The translations under genes and the position numbers were made by a program. From assembly GCA_025677825.1 (NCBI GenBank), contig JAIXMO010000002.1, forward strand, positions 62,001 to 126,000: 64,000 nucleotides of DNA, written 5' to 3'. This stretch comes from Helicostylum pulchrum. Taxonomy: Eukaryota > Mucoromycota > Mucoromycetes > Mucorales > Mucoraceae. Below, in pieces: positions 34,413 through 45,968 of this stretch (positions are counted from its first letter, which is position 1; each line of letters starts with the position of its first letter). The notes below the pieces were generated by a model. That model worked only from the letters and a program-made list of their open reading frames with translations, did not search any database and was not told the origin of the DNA.

Positions 34413-35704
34413 TTATTGTTCTCGTTTCCACTCTACAAATTCATCAAATAAAACAGGCCCTAAAAAAAGATAAAATAGTGAGTTTTTTTTTACAATCAAA
34501 AATAAAGAAAAAATAACTTACATGCAGAAGATTCATCGTAATCTGCTATATCGATAGATACAAAATCCAAGAAACTTTGCCACTGGTCTCGATTTATCAC
34601 CCGAACTGGCTTCTTTTCTTGTAAAAAACGAACGAAATCATGTACAATCGGAAACTTGTCACTTAACAACATTGTCCATAGCACTACAGCAGTCTACACA
34701 ATAAAAATATATAAGTTTAAAATTTCCTTTTTTTTTTTTGTGCGTAAAAAACCTCAATTTCCATGCATTTTTGATCTCTATTTTTTGCATAGGTAAACGT
34801 ATACTTGTACATTTCTTTAAATTCTGATGCGTCATAAAACACATGTTCAAATTCAGGTCTTTTTGCTCTCAATTTATCCATCGAATCCGTGCTAACAAAA
34901 GGGACCCTTAGTTTTTTTTTTTTCATTGTTGTAAAACAAACAAACCAAAAGTAGCTTACCATAATTTTTCCATGCCGTTCATCCATTCTTCCTTTGTAAT
35001 ATAACCTACTCGACTAGTTTTTTAATTTTTATAATGTTATCTTTTTTTTAAAAAAAATACGGGTGAAGTGTTTACCCATAGTTGATGTATGCATTTTCCA
35101 TGCAATTGCAAAAATAAGAACCTACACACACAAAAAAAAAAAAAAACGTTAACCTCTTGCCAAAATAAGGGGGTGGGGTATTACTTACATCTTCTATAGA
35201 TAGACCCAAGTCTTCAAAAAATTGTCTGGTACCATCTAGTGTAATTGTATTTGGTGAATCAGGATCAGCATAATGTTGAAATAACTGAGCACATTGTTGT
35301 GTATCAAACTATAAAAGGAGAGAGAGAGAGAGTTGGTAAGAACAATAAGGTTTTTACTTGATCACAAAGAGACTACTACTACCTTTGGACTTTTTACAAC
35401 ACTAACAACAAAGTTAATACAAATATGCAGAAAAACACACACACACACAAACATACACACACACTTACTTAATATTTTGTACAAACTGTTGTTGGTGTTG
35501 TTGTGGTTGTTGTGGTTGTGTAGGTGTTGGGTTGGTACGCGTAGGCTCTTGTACAGGTTTTATGTCTTGAGATGGTTGTGTATTTGATCTCTTACGTTTG
35601 GCAAGAGTGGGTTGGTTAGCTTGTGAGCTTTGTTTGGAACCCATGGTATAGTAGTCAAGAGTAGATGAAGTGGTATCAAAAGCGAGTTTTCGCTTAAATG
35701 ACAT
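34413..35704 (-). CDS. DCN1-like protein (defective in cullin neddylation)
   Basis: About seven exons on the minus strand, start 35704 and stop 34413-34415. The N-terminus (~80 aa) is Gln/Pro/Thr-rich with a basic motif (AKRKRS). The potentiating-neddylation domain follows across exons: 'CAQLFQHYADPDSPNTITLD', 'FFEDLGLSIEDVLIFAIAWK', 'MHTSTMGYITKEEWMNGMEK', 'FTYAKNRDQKCMEIE', 'VLWTMLLSDKFPIVHDFVRF' and 'WPVLFDEFVEWKREQ'. These match the two EF-hand-like halves and the DAD-patch region that bind cullin and the Nedd8 E2. It would act as a scaffold E3 for cullin neddylation. The first junction (between the Gln-rich exon ending near 35470 and the exon starting near 35309) does not keep frame with the obvious gtaagt donor; a gtacaa donor 15 bases earlier would. 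Confidence 0.88.
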
Positions 35705-35876
35705 GCAAAAAAGAAAAGAAGAGAGAAAAAAGAAAAAGAGAAACTTGGTTATAAAAAGGTCACGATAAAATAAAGGGGGAAAAGCATTGGAGGAGATACT
35801 TTTGAGCTACCCTTTTTATAGAGTTCAACTGGGAAAAAAGGGGTTTTCTTCCTCTCTTTCACTTTTTTAAACCAGA

Positions 35877-36437
35877 ATGTTAACATCTGTTAAAGTAGCT
35901 TTTGTTATTATACTATTTTATTTTCCGTTCTTCTTTTTAGCATTAGTTCCAAGCAACTCGATCTTTTTAAGACCTCAAGACTTGCAAGAGACCATATGTT
36001 CTAAAATAAGCTTGCCTTTGGTATGTCAAACCAGCGTGACTTTAGCTGTAATTAAACCAGACGGTATGGCTCACCAGACCGAAATCCTCGCCACGCTTAA
36101 AACTGAAGGGTTTAAAATCGTCAAGGATAAGATCACTCAACTCACTGAAGAACACGTATCAGTTTGGTACGCAGATAAAGTACAGGAAAGCTATTACCCT
36201 TCGCTTGTTCAGTACCTGACCAGAGGACCCATTCGCATTTTAGAGTTGGAGAGAATTAGAGCGATTCCCAAATTACGCAGTTTAATTGGTCCAACTAACC
36301 CTCTTTTCGCTCGTCAGTCATTTCCTAAATCAATTAGAGCCTTGTATGGTACCAACATTCAAGAAAATACGATTCATGCCAGTGATTCAGAACAGTCAGC
36401 TGAAAGAGAAATTCGATTCACCAGTAGTTTAGAATAA
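35877..36437 (+). CDS. Nucleoside-diphosphate-kinase-domain protein with N-terminal hydrophobic leader
   Basis: Intronless, 186 aa. Residues 1-25 ('VAFVIILFYFPFFFLALVPS') form a strong hydrophobic segment, either a signal peptide or membrane anchor. The NDK domain starts at ~53: 'TLAVIKPDGMAHQTEILATL', 'GFKIVKDKITQLTEEHVSVW', 'YLTRGPIRILELERIRAI', 'LRSLIGPTNP' and the active-site 'NTIHASDSEQSAEREIRF', in which the phosphorylated His is preserved in N-x-x-H-x-S-D. The spacing and substitutions resemble the divergent group II kinases (NME5/NME6-like) more than the canonical cytosolic enzyme. Location in the secretory path or on a membrane is inferred only from the leader. Whether it still has kinase activity is open. 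Confidence 0.82.
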   Translation: MLTSVKVAFVIILFYFPFFFLALVPSNSIFLRPQDLQETICSKISLPLVCQTSVTLAVIKPDGMAHQTEILATLKTEGFKIVKDKITQLTEEHVSVWYADKVQESYYPSLVQYLTRGPIRILELERIRAIPKLRSLIGPTNPLFARQSFPKSIRALYGTNIQENTIHASDSEQSAEREIRFTSSLE

Positions 36438-36960
36438 ATTTTTGTGTGTCTCGTGGGCAAACTAAAAAGAATAAACGGAGTTTTTATTACGTGAGTCATC
36501 GAGCCAAAAAAAAAAAAAAAAATAATGGTATTAATGAGTCAGGTATTTAGCTATTTAAGACTCCCTCGCTATTTTGTGCGTATATGAATTTGTGTGTGTT
36601 ATGTACACTTATAAACTTGTATATAAAAAAAAGAATGCCTTTTACAGTAGGAACTATAATACGCAATATAAACAACATGACGAAAAAAAGTCATCGGAAC
36701 AAGTGTTTGTGATATCGTAAAGAGTACCTGAAAATACTTGATATGGTACTCATTACCCTCCCCCCTTTTTTTCAGTACCCCCCAATTATTTTTTTTAGCA
36801 GTTTTCTATCTGTAGATAAAAAGGGCAGATCATTTTAATGATAATTTTTTTTTCCTCTTTTTTCTCTTACAGAAACATATTTACTTTTTTTTTTTTCTTT
36901 TTTTTTTCTTCCTTTCTTCTTCTTCCTTGTACATAACACAGTACAAACTAATATATAAGA
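36438..36960. other. Intergenic, promoter of the PQ-loop gene
   Basis: AT-rich with T-rich runs up to the next start codon; a poly-A tract is at 36506-36522. No gene seen. Confidence 0.45.
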
Positions 36961-38230
36961 ATGACAGTTTGTATACCTATTGAAGATGGCATGCCTTACG
37001 TGCAATGGATTAATGCAAGTATTATTACACAAATAAGAAGAGAGAGAGAACAATAAAAAAAAGCTAACATTTTGTTTATTACTGTAGACATTATTTGGTG
37101 ATTGCGTTTATGGAACACAAGCTACAATTAGTTTATTACTAGGATACTTTTCTATATTATTCTGGCTAAATGCTCAATTACCGTACGTATTTATTTATTA
37201 AAGTGTATAAACAAATCAAAATAACACAACATTGTATATAGTCAGCTAGTAGAGAATTATAAGCTTGGATCAGCTGAAGGCCTAAGTCTTAATTTCTTAT
37301 CCATTTGGCTGGCAGGTAAGAAAGATAGATAATGCAAGGAGTTAAATACCAATATTAATATATATTTTAAATTTTATAGGAGACACAGCTAATTTAATAG
37401 GTGCATTATTAACCCACCAATTACCATTTCAGTTATATCTTGGTTTTTATTTTGTCTCAATTGACATTTGTTTACTATGTCAATGGATGTATTACAATAA
37501 ATTTAACGCAACTAGAGAATATCTTATTATACCCACAAGCGATACATTACAACAACAACAACAAGAACCCTCCAATCGATTACTATTTCAACACCCTGCT
37601 CATTCTCCATTAAATATTCATCATTCAAATACCACGCTTATTCACGACGAATTAACGCCATTCTCTTCTTCGGCGTCTCCCTCAAAATGGTATACACTGG
37701 ATAATGAAATTGTCGTCATCAACGGTCAAAAGAAACAACAACAAACGACTCGATTTATGGGTCTTTTATTATTTACATCCACTCTATTCTTAAATTCAAA
37801 CGGACACTCTTTAACTACCATGTCTGCTACCAGCAGCAGTAACGATTCGTTTTTTGAACTGTCTCAAGATAATATTATTTGGATTGGAAGAGTATTTGCT
37901 TGGGCATGTACAACACTTTACTTGCTATCTCGTATCCCACAGTTGTTGAAAAACCGTCGTCGACAATCGGTTGAAGGCTTATCAGCATCTTTATTTATAT
38001 TTGCTGTTTGTGGCAACCTTACTTATTCCACTAGTATCTTAACACACCCAGGCCAAACCTTAGATTCCTTATTAGAAGCGTTACCTTATTTAATAGGTAG
38101 TGCTGGTACTTTAGTCTTTGATTTCTCCATCTTTTGTCAGTTTTTATGGTACAAGAAACAAGATCAAACTATTACCACTCCACAACAAGATACCCTTATT
38201 AATAAATATAACACTGAACATGTTGTTTAA
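36961..38230 (+). CDS. PQ-loop vacuolar/lysosomal amino-acid transporter (Ypq/PQLC2-like)
   Basis: About four exons. The start at 36961 gives 'MTVCIPIEDGMPYVQWINA'. Later exons begin near 37087 ('LFGDCVYGTQATISLLLGYF'), near 37242 and at 37381, and the last ends at TAA 38228-38230. Two PQ motifs are visible: 'LNAQLPQLVENYKLGSAEGL' and 'YLLSRIPQLLKNRRRQSVEG'. Each heads a three-helix bundle, with 'SIWLAGDTANLIGALLTHQL' after the first. The central loop is long, Gln/Ser-rich and probably cytosolic. Ypq1-3 and PQLC2 export basic amino acids from vacuoles and lysosomes, and that substrate is inferred. The first junction is uncertain: with the gtatta donor at 36980 the next exon is out of phase, so another donor, or a start on a later ATG, may be used. 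Confidence 0.82.
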
Positions 38231-39663
38231 TTCATCCCGTACTATTTTATTTTTATTTCTTACTATACGGAATGTTACTTCCGAAAAAAAAAAGTTCTCA
38301 CAGGGTTCTTTTTGTTACTCTAGTGCATAAATCTTCTGATCGCGACGTTTCTCTTTTTTCTTTATTTAAAAAAAGTAATGGTTGTTGCTATATTGGCCTT
38401 AAATGAAGATTTGTTCCTTATTTGTATTATCTCCACCCGGTACATGTCACCGCTCCCCCCTCCCCCTTTGTCACCTGTCGCCACTTTTCGTTATTTACAA
38501 ATAAGAGTATCTTTTTCTTCTTATCGTTTAAAAAAGATTTGTAATAATGCTGATCAAATTTAAATTTATACTAAACCATTTTACTTACGCGCGTATAACA
38601 GATAAATGAAACAGTTGAGCTATCTTTACGACCCAATTTTTTTTTTCGTTTCAGGAACACCGGACACTCCCGCAAAAACGGACGCTGTATTACACAACTC
38701 GATCACCTATCGATTGTCATGTCTATACTAAATACTTCAGCGAGCTGCTTAATATAAGGTTTTTTTTTTTTTTTTTTTTTGTTATTTATTGATAAATACG
38801 TGCATTAGATAATATCACAATTAGATTATGCTGAATGATTTATTATTTATTATATACAAAATGCTGAATGACAAAAAGTCTATTTTAGCTTGTAAAAAAA
38901 AAATTGTATATGCTGCGAGAAATATTCAAATCGTCATTATTTACGGAGGGAATATAGATAACATAGGCATGCATGAGATCATGAGACATTTCGCTCAACT
39001 ACTACAGTCATCCATTGAATGACAGTGTGCTACAAAAAAAGAAGCTGGTATCCATATCTCAGTAGTAGTACAAGAAATCAACCAAATAGATCGCCACACA
39101 GCACACACTCTCTTTTTTATTATATGTCAGCCACGTCAAAAAAAAAAAAAAAAAGAGAGATATGTGTTTGCATTTTTTTTTTTTTAGCAGGAATTTTTCG
39201 TATAAGCGCTGCTACAACTTTCTTTTTACGCTTTTAGAGTTTAAAAAATATTCTGCCTCATACCAGCTAAATACTTTTCTAGCACATATACACTGCACAA
39301 CAACAAAAAGTCCTTTCCTCAGCATATATATATATATAAACTGTTTACTTGTAAAAAGAATTCTCGTGTTAAATCCTTTATTTCCCGGTAATCTGATAAG
39401 CACACTACATGCATTTCTCTTCTTCTTAAACGTAAAAACACCGACACGTAATATTTTTTACTATTCGGGTAAACAATTATACCTGTTCTCCCCCACAAAT
39501 ATAGCTAAAAAATTTACAAATATACCTAATGTTTTTTTCAAGATACCAATGGTTATTGGCTTAACAAGTTAATTTAGCGTAAAAAAAAAAGGAGGAGAAG
39601 CAACTTTCTTTTTTTTATCTCTTCCTGTTTTTTTTCTGAACCAACCATCAAAAAGCTTGTCAC
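38231..39663. other. Intergenic, no gene recognised
   Basis: AT-rich with poly-T and poly-A runs (38759-38780, 39138-39154) and a short TA repeat near 39325. Open frames on both strands translate to Phe/Lys-rich strings without family features. It includes the promoter of the aminotransferase. Confidence 0.45.
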
Positions 39664-39756
39664 ATGATTCTTATTTCAAATTGCATTAAATGGTTATTTG
39701 TTTTAGTGTCGTCGCTTACTCTTCTTCACTATTCTTTTCCCACAATTTCTAAAAAA

Positions 39757-40668
39757 ATGGCTCCTCACAAACTTTGTATGATTCCTGGTAAGTTTCTTTT
39801 CTTTTTTTAAAAAAAGAATATACAAAAGAGGATAAGAAATAAACATTCCCCCCTTTGTAGGCCCTATCGAGTTCAGCGAAGATGTCTTGCAAGCTATGAG
39901 TACCCCTGCTACTTCTCACGTTGATCCCAACTTTGTCCCTATCTTTGGTGAGTCTATTGAGATGGTTCGTAAGGTCGTCTTATCCGAGACTGCACAACCT
40001 TTTATCGTCTCTGGTTCTTGTACCTTGGGTTGGGATATGATGGTCAACTTGTTGGAACAAGGTGATGAAGTTTTAGCTTTAAACACTGGTTACTTTGGTG
40101 ATCATTTCTCTGAGTGGTAATTATTAGTACTGGACTCGGGCTTAACTTTATATTTATTCATTTTTGTGTTATAGTTTGGAAGTGTATGGTGCTAACGTTA
40201 CTACTCTTCGCGCTGAAGTTGGTTCTCGTCCTTCTATCGAGGCTTTAAAGGAAGCTTTAGGTCAAAAGAAGTACAAGATGGTTACTGTTACTCATGTTGA
40301 TACTTCGTAAGTCTTTTTGATATCACATGTAAAAAAAAAATGCTAATTTTTTATGACTTCTCTTTTGATTTGTAATATTTTTAAAAGAACTGGTGTTTTG
40401 TCTGATATCAAGGCTATTGCACAAACCGTAAAGTCTATCTCTCCTGAAACTTTAGTTGTTGTTGATGGTGTTTGTTCAGTTGGTTCTGAAGAAATCCGTT
40501 TCGATAGTTGGGGTTTGGATATCGTTATCTCTGGCTCTCAAAAGGGTTTGGGTGTTCCTCCTGGTCTCTCCATTGTTGTTGCTTCTCAACAAGCCATCAA
40601 CGTCTATAAGACCAGAACTACTCCTGCTATTTCTTACTATTCCAACTGGAACAAGTGGTTACCCAGTA

Positions 40669-40704
<36 letters not shown>

Positions 40705-41256
40705 TGTGTTGTGTTGTGTAAGTACTTATTATTTTTTTACAATAAATAGTTATGCAAGCTTATGAATCCCGTAAGCCCGCTTACTTTGCTACCCCTGCCG
40801 TTCAATTGATCTATGCTCTTCATACTTCTCTCAAGAAGATCACTAGCGAACCTATGGAAGTTCGTTTCGAAAAGCATCAGCAAGTCGCCTCAAAGTTCAG
40901 ACAAACCGTTCGTGATTTAGGTTTAAAGACTGTCGCACAATGTGAAGAATGTTCCGCTAACGGTATGACTGCTGTTTGGTTGCCTGAAGGGATTGAGGTC
41001 CCTCAATTGGTTCCTGCTCTTGCCAAGAAGGGTGTTCAAATCGCTGGTGGTATCTTGACCGGTTTGGCTGGAAAGTACTTTAGAATTGGGTAAAGTTATT
41101 TTTGTTGTGTGTAAAAGAGAAAGAGAAAGTATTAATAATCTCTTTTAAAAAAATAGTCATATGGGTATCTCCGTTACTGAACCTGAGCGTGGTCATATTG
41201 ATAAGGTTGTTGAGACTTTATCTGAATCATTGAAGGAACTTGGTTATAAGGCTTAA
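39757..41256 (+). CDS. Alanine-glyoxylate aminotransferase (class V PLP enzyme)
   Basis: Six exons: 39757-39787, 39861-40116, 40175-40306, 40388-40665, 40750-41089 and 41158-41256, all in phase. It converts alanine and glyoxylate to pyruvate and glycine. Family motifs include 'MIPGPIEFSEDVLQAM', 'SGSCTLGWDMMVNLLEQGD', 'LALNTGYFGDHFSE', 'VTHVDTSTGVLSDI', 'VVDGVCSVGSEEIRFDSWGL' and the PLP-binding Lys in 'VISGSQKGLGVPPG'. The C-terminal 'LAGKYFRIGHMGISVTEPER' is also typical. The last residues (...LGYKA) are not a peroxisomal PTS1. An in-frame ATG at 39664, with no stop between, would add 31 residues rich in hydrophobic and hydroxylated residues and could redirect the enzyme (see findings). Intron 4 contains a T run of about 30. 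Confidence 0.94.
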
Positions 41257-41764
41257 ATGTTTTTTTTTAAAAAAAAAACGCATGAAAAAAAAAAAGAAAA
41301 GAAAAAAGAAAAAATTCCTTTTTTTTTGTAATAACAACATATAACCCTTTGTACACACATCAGTTTTTTTGCAATAAAAAAAAATTAAATCGTAGCTTAC
41401 ATACACATTTGTTTTATTATTACGTACGTATTTGTTTATTAAAACGCGTGGGTTTAGCAACCCAAAAATTCCATGGCATTTCAAAAAACTTTCAATTGTC
41501 ACTGCCGTGTAACCCAACACGAAAGAATTTTTTCGGGGACATATTTTTTTTTTTGGGGAAAGGGGGCAGGGATTGAAGATCTACTTTTTTATGTTCAAAT
41601 TATTTTATTTCTAAATAATAATAAAAAAGAGGTATGGAAGAGAATTTATATATACTTGAATATAAAAAGGTGAATAATAATAAATGTAATGCAATAAAAA
41701 GAGTAAATGTAATTTTAAAAAAGAAATGTAATAAAGCGAATTCATAAAACGTCCACCCCTTTCT
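41257..41764. other. Convergent intergenic region
   Basis: Between the 3' ends of the aminotransferase (+) and the MYND gene (-). It starts with a T8A8-type dyad at 41262-41278 that could fold into a hairpin in the transcript. No gene seen. Confidence 0.45.
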
Positions 41765-42754
41765 TTATAAAGGCTTTGAACCACAAGCATGCACAGATTT
41801 ATGAGATTTCATACAGCGTACACTACAATACGGCTGAACTTTACATTTAGCACAAACAGGCATCGCTAATTTCTCTATACCGCACTGAGAGCAACACATA
41901 GAAGACCGAGACGAGATAGAACTAGAAGAAGACGTAGTAGTAGTAGAAGCCGAATCAAAACTTCTAAAAGAAGAATAAGTAGGTCTTTGCTTGGGGGGAG
42001 CAGCAGGAAATAATTGTAAAAGTCTTTGGATAGCGAGTAATGCAGATTGTTGTAAGTGTTGTTGAGATTCAAATGGAGTAGGTCGTACAGAGGCGCATTT
42101 ACGATAGTAGATGATGGCTTGACTAAACTCGTTTGATTGCTCGTATACCAAGGCACGACAGTTATAAATGGTAATACGAATTGATCTGCGGTAACTTTCT
42201 TCATTATCGTCGTACTCACTACCACTACCACCGTCACTCTCACCGCTACTGGAGCTGGAGCTACTGGAGCTGGTTTTGACGAGCATCATAGGCACATGTA
42301 AATCACATTGATAAGATTCTTCCTTTAATCGTTTAGCGAATTCCCAGAGTTCGGACGTAACGATACCAAACCAACTCAAGTACTGGTACTTGCTTGTTTC
42401 TCGATGAGACAAGACTAAATTTGTCATCCGCCAGATCAAATCGAATAATTCCTTGGTGCAGGCAATGGTGGTCTCGCCGCCGGTAGTAGTAGCAGCGTTG
42501 ACAGACCGTAACGCAGCTAAATAATAACCAACAATGGTATCACAAGAACAACACCCTTTGGCGTCGTGCTTCATGTTGGACTGATGAGACGCTAAATATA
42601 TGGCTTCGGAAATAGAGTATTTGCGTTCAAGGTTTAGTTGTTGCGCGTAATGGTTGGTGGAGCAAAAGTAGGAAGCGGGGGATTCAATTGTAGTTATATC
42701 CGATTTGGCGTAGGTGCTGCTCAAAGGAGATATAATTAATTTCGGTGAGAACAT
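41765..42754 (-). CDS. MYND-type zinc-finger protein
   Basis: Intronless, 329 aa. The C-terminus is a MYND finger: 'CCSQCGIEK...CAKCKVQPYCS' 'VRCMKSHKSVHAC', with the Cys/His ligands in the usual C-X2-C...C-X2-C...C-X3-C...H...C order. MYND fingers bind proline-rich partner peptides. The N-terminal 250 aa contain an early Cys-rich 'KGCCSCD' segment, helical stretches with TPR-like spacing ('NCRALVYEQSNEFSQAIIYY' 'RKCASVRP') and two Ser-rich low-complexity runs. No SET domain is seen, so this is not an SMYD methyltransferase. The specific role is unknown. Confidence 0.82.
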   Translation of the reverse strand: MFSPKLIISPLSSTYAKSDITTIESPASYFCSTNHYAQQLNLERKYSISEAIYLASHQSNMKHDAKGCCSCDTIVGYYLAALRSVNAATTTGGETTIACTKELFDLIWRMTNLVLSHRETSKYQYLSWFGIVTSELWEFAKRLKEESYQCDLHVPMMLVKTSSSSSSSSSGESDGGSGSEYDDNEESYRRSIRITIYNCRALVYEQSNEFSQAIIYYRKCASVRPTPFESQQHLQQSALLAIQRLLQLFPAAPPKQRPTYSSFRSFDSASTTTTSSSSSISSRSSMCCSQCGIEKLAMPVCAKCKVQPYCSVRCMKSHKSVHACGSKPL

Positions 42755-42832
42755 TTGTTTTTTAAAAAAATATGTGTATGGAATAAAAAGACTAGAATTT
42801 TTTTTTATTACGAAAGCTGGCTTTTTTATACG

Positions 42833-42865
<33 letters not shown>

Positions 42866-45800
42866 TGGAAATGGTTACCTAATTACAAGTGGAGTTTATA
42901 TGAGATACGCACAGGTGATCTCAGGTGATATAGACTAATATGTAAGTAAAAGTGTCAAAATAATAAATTCCCCTTGTTCAGATAGAAAACCCACTTTTTT
43001 TTAATAAAAAAACTTCTTATCATATTAACAAATCTCTCTCTTTTATTTTTTCACTGCAGAACCTATTTATTATTAAATATTATGATTCATCACAAAAAAA
43101 AAATAATTAACGTTCTTTTTCTTAACAAGCATCTAATCTTTTTCTGTGCTTTTACTCACTAAAAACTTTCTGCTCATTTTTACACTGACTTTTAAAAGAA
43201 AGGCTATTAAAGCCATCCAAACAAAACCTTTTATTTTTGCTCGTGCATTGATCAAGTTTTTTCTATTGGCTTTTCTATCTTGCGTAACTTGGGGGGAGAT
43301 AGTCACCAAAAGGGAAATTGAAAAAGTGTTGAATTGTATACCTTGGAGAAAAAAAAAAGAGAGTAAAGAAACGCGAATACAGAAAGGTCAATGCTTCGAT
43401 AGATTAATCGCAAAAACGGGTATTCTAGAAGTAGCAAAAGTAACTTTTTTTCTTTAAAAAAAAAAAAGGAAAAGAATTTTTAATCAAAAAAAAAAGTCTC
43501 TAGTAAGTTGTCATTTTCTACCAATAGTGAGCTATTGAAACCTTTTTTTTTTTTATTAGTTTAATGGGGGAGTCGCGTTTACTTTTACTTAAAAAAGATA
43601 GTAACGAAAAGGCTAGATCGAAGGATCTGAAAGAGATTTGTAAACTTTGGATTTCTATGTGTCACTTTCGTACTCTTAATAAATTTAAGGTTTCGTCAGT
43701 AAAATTTATAAAAATGGTAATTTTAAATATTTATGAATATATACCCAATTACGGTTATTTTATACATATAAATGGCTCGTTTTTGTACATTTTATAACTG
43801 TTGAATAAGCGACACATTTTTTTTTCTGTCTTTCTTATTATTATTACGAAACCTCTTGCAATTTTTAAGGAATACTGTTAGTACCCGTTTTTGCCCTATT
43901 GTTTTCTTATATGTAATTAATTAACATTTGGTCCTCTCTCTTTTTTTTTGTTTAATGATACACAGCAGACTACTTAATTGAGAAAACACACACATCCACT
44001 AAATTGAATACCGATAGCTTCAAAAAGACCTATTAAACACTAAAGTTCTACACGTGCGCTGAGAACAGTTCACCATTTGATTATATTTACGTAAAATAAT
44101 ACCCTTCTCGGTCCTACCTTTTCCTGATTTCAAGAAATACCTATAATATTAAAGTTTTTTCTTTGTAAGAATTAAAAAATCTTTAACCTTTTTTTTTTTT
44201 TTTCCTTTTTGTGTTCATACTTGTCATTGATACTACCAATCGCTGTTAAAACAAATTATCTTATTAAATCAAATATTTTGTCTTATTAACTCTTTGGTGA
44301 TCTAAAAAAAATTACATAACTGAACGAATAGAATCAGGTTTCCTTCTTATTCTTTGAGAAAAGAGTATAAATAGGATTACTGCTAACTTTTTTTTTTTTT
44401 ATGCGAACGGAATAGTTAATTTTGTCTGTTTAAGAAAAAAAAAAGGTGTCTAGATGAACTCTATAGAAGCCATGGAGATTTAATCGTACACTTATCTAAA
44501 GCTCCTTTTTAAAGTAGACGTAGCATATTCTCCCGAGCTTCGGCATAGTACAATGAAAGAAAGCCAAAGACTCTGAAAATTGCCATATTTAACGCTCTCT
44601 CATATATACATACAGCCTAGACCAAACTGAACAACCCTTCCTACGAGACGAACTTGTATAATTCATTACAGCATATTATAGTTGAATGTATAGAGCGTCT
44701 TAATATAAGTAGATTTTACGATCTGCATGAATTACACAGTTATTAATACAACTTAAGAAAACTTTACAAGGATTACAGGATCACAAAGTATTTTTTTTCT
44801 TTCGTATGATAAGCAAGGCGTACAACATTTTCGTTGCGCTCTTTTTGCTTACGAATTAACTTATTTCATAATCCAGACATCCGCGGTAGACTTCTACTAC
44901 GTTCTTATTCTTCTATTTCATTTGAAAATGTTTAGGCGATGCTTTAAAAAATATGACCGTGCTACATATGAATAAGATCTATCTTGGTTTATCAGCGCCA
45001 ATGAGTTTCTGTCTTTTAACGTTATTCTAGTGAATTCTCGATTTAATATATAACCGCGCTCTTTGTGCCGGTCAACATATAGGAATAGAAAAATGTGGTA
45101 CCGTTATTACAGTAGAATTAAAAGAAAAGTGTGGCACTCCCTCCGTTTTTTTTTAGCATCCAATATCAAGCACACTGTGTAAAATAAATCACATATATAG
45201 ACAGTTGGTTTGAAGTCAGAATGACATAGCTGCCCAAAAAGTGGCACCCCATTTTACACTTGATAATTTTGAAAAATAAGAAAGAGCTGTACGACAAAAA
45301 AAAAATAGGTAATACTTGTAAATAGTTTATGTGTCAACTATAAAGAACCATTTTCCCTTTCTTTTAGTAGTTATAACTCGCCACAGAATAACAAATAGAT
45401 ATTACGTCAAATGTTTAATTTACCCTGTAGCTTTGATCTTGTAACTTGTGTGTATACTTTCGCACTGTCATAAAGCAATGCGTAAAAATATGGTATTACC
45501 TTAAAGTTACATCAAAATACATTTGAGGATAAAATACCTAAAAAAGATAATTAAATGTAAGCTGGGCTTTGCTTATTTCTTAGGGAAAAAAAAAAAGAAA
45601 AAGCAAAGCCCAGTTTTTTTTTTAAAAAAAAAAATATATGTATATATTTCTTACTGGAAAAATATAAAAGCACTGCATTGTTGTCCCCTTCCTTTTTATA
45701 TACATGTACACGAAAAATTACGCGTAGGATCGACCCAAAGATGGGTAGATAGTAACATCGCCTTCAGGTGAAAAGTAGGTACTTAATACCCAATCGTTAT

Positions 45801-45968
45801 GAGCACGTACTCCGACTTCTCGAGTTTAGACCGCACGTGCCCTATCAAATAAAATATTTTATATGTTAAAACATACTCTTAACGGGGGCTTCTTCTCTCT
45901 TTCTTCTTATTTAAACATACACACCTGTATATACTTATATATATATAAAATAATCTTAAATATTTACA
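42755..45968. other. Large gene-poor region
   Basis: More than 3 kb of AT-rich sequence with poly-A at 42833-42863 and several T/A dyads. Open frames at 43146-43457 and 43564-43797 give Lys/Phe-rich products with no family pattern, and I do not call them. A perfect 13-bp inverted repeat lies at 45562-45613 (listed). The end holds the promoter of the GNAT gene. Confidence 0.4.
45562..45613. repeat. 13-bp inverted repeat (stem-loop)
   Basis: 'ctgggctttgctt' (45562-45574) and 'aagcaaagcccag' (45601-45613) are perfect reverse complements with a 26-nt, mostly A-rich spacer. It is GC-richer than its surroundings and is followed directly by a T/A dyad. It lies about 350 bp upstream of the GNAT start. 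Function unknown. Confidence 0.6.

Noticed and set aside
43146..43797. Two open frames (103 and 77 codons) between the MYND and GNAT genes
   Set aside because: Lys/Phe/Leu-rich translations typical of AT-rich non-coding DNA, with no splice-supported extension or family feature.
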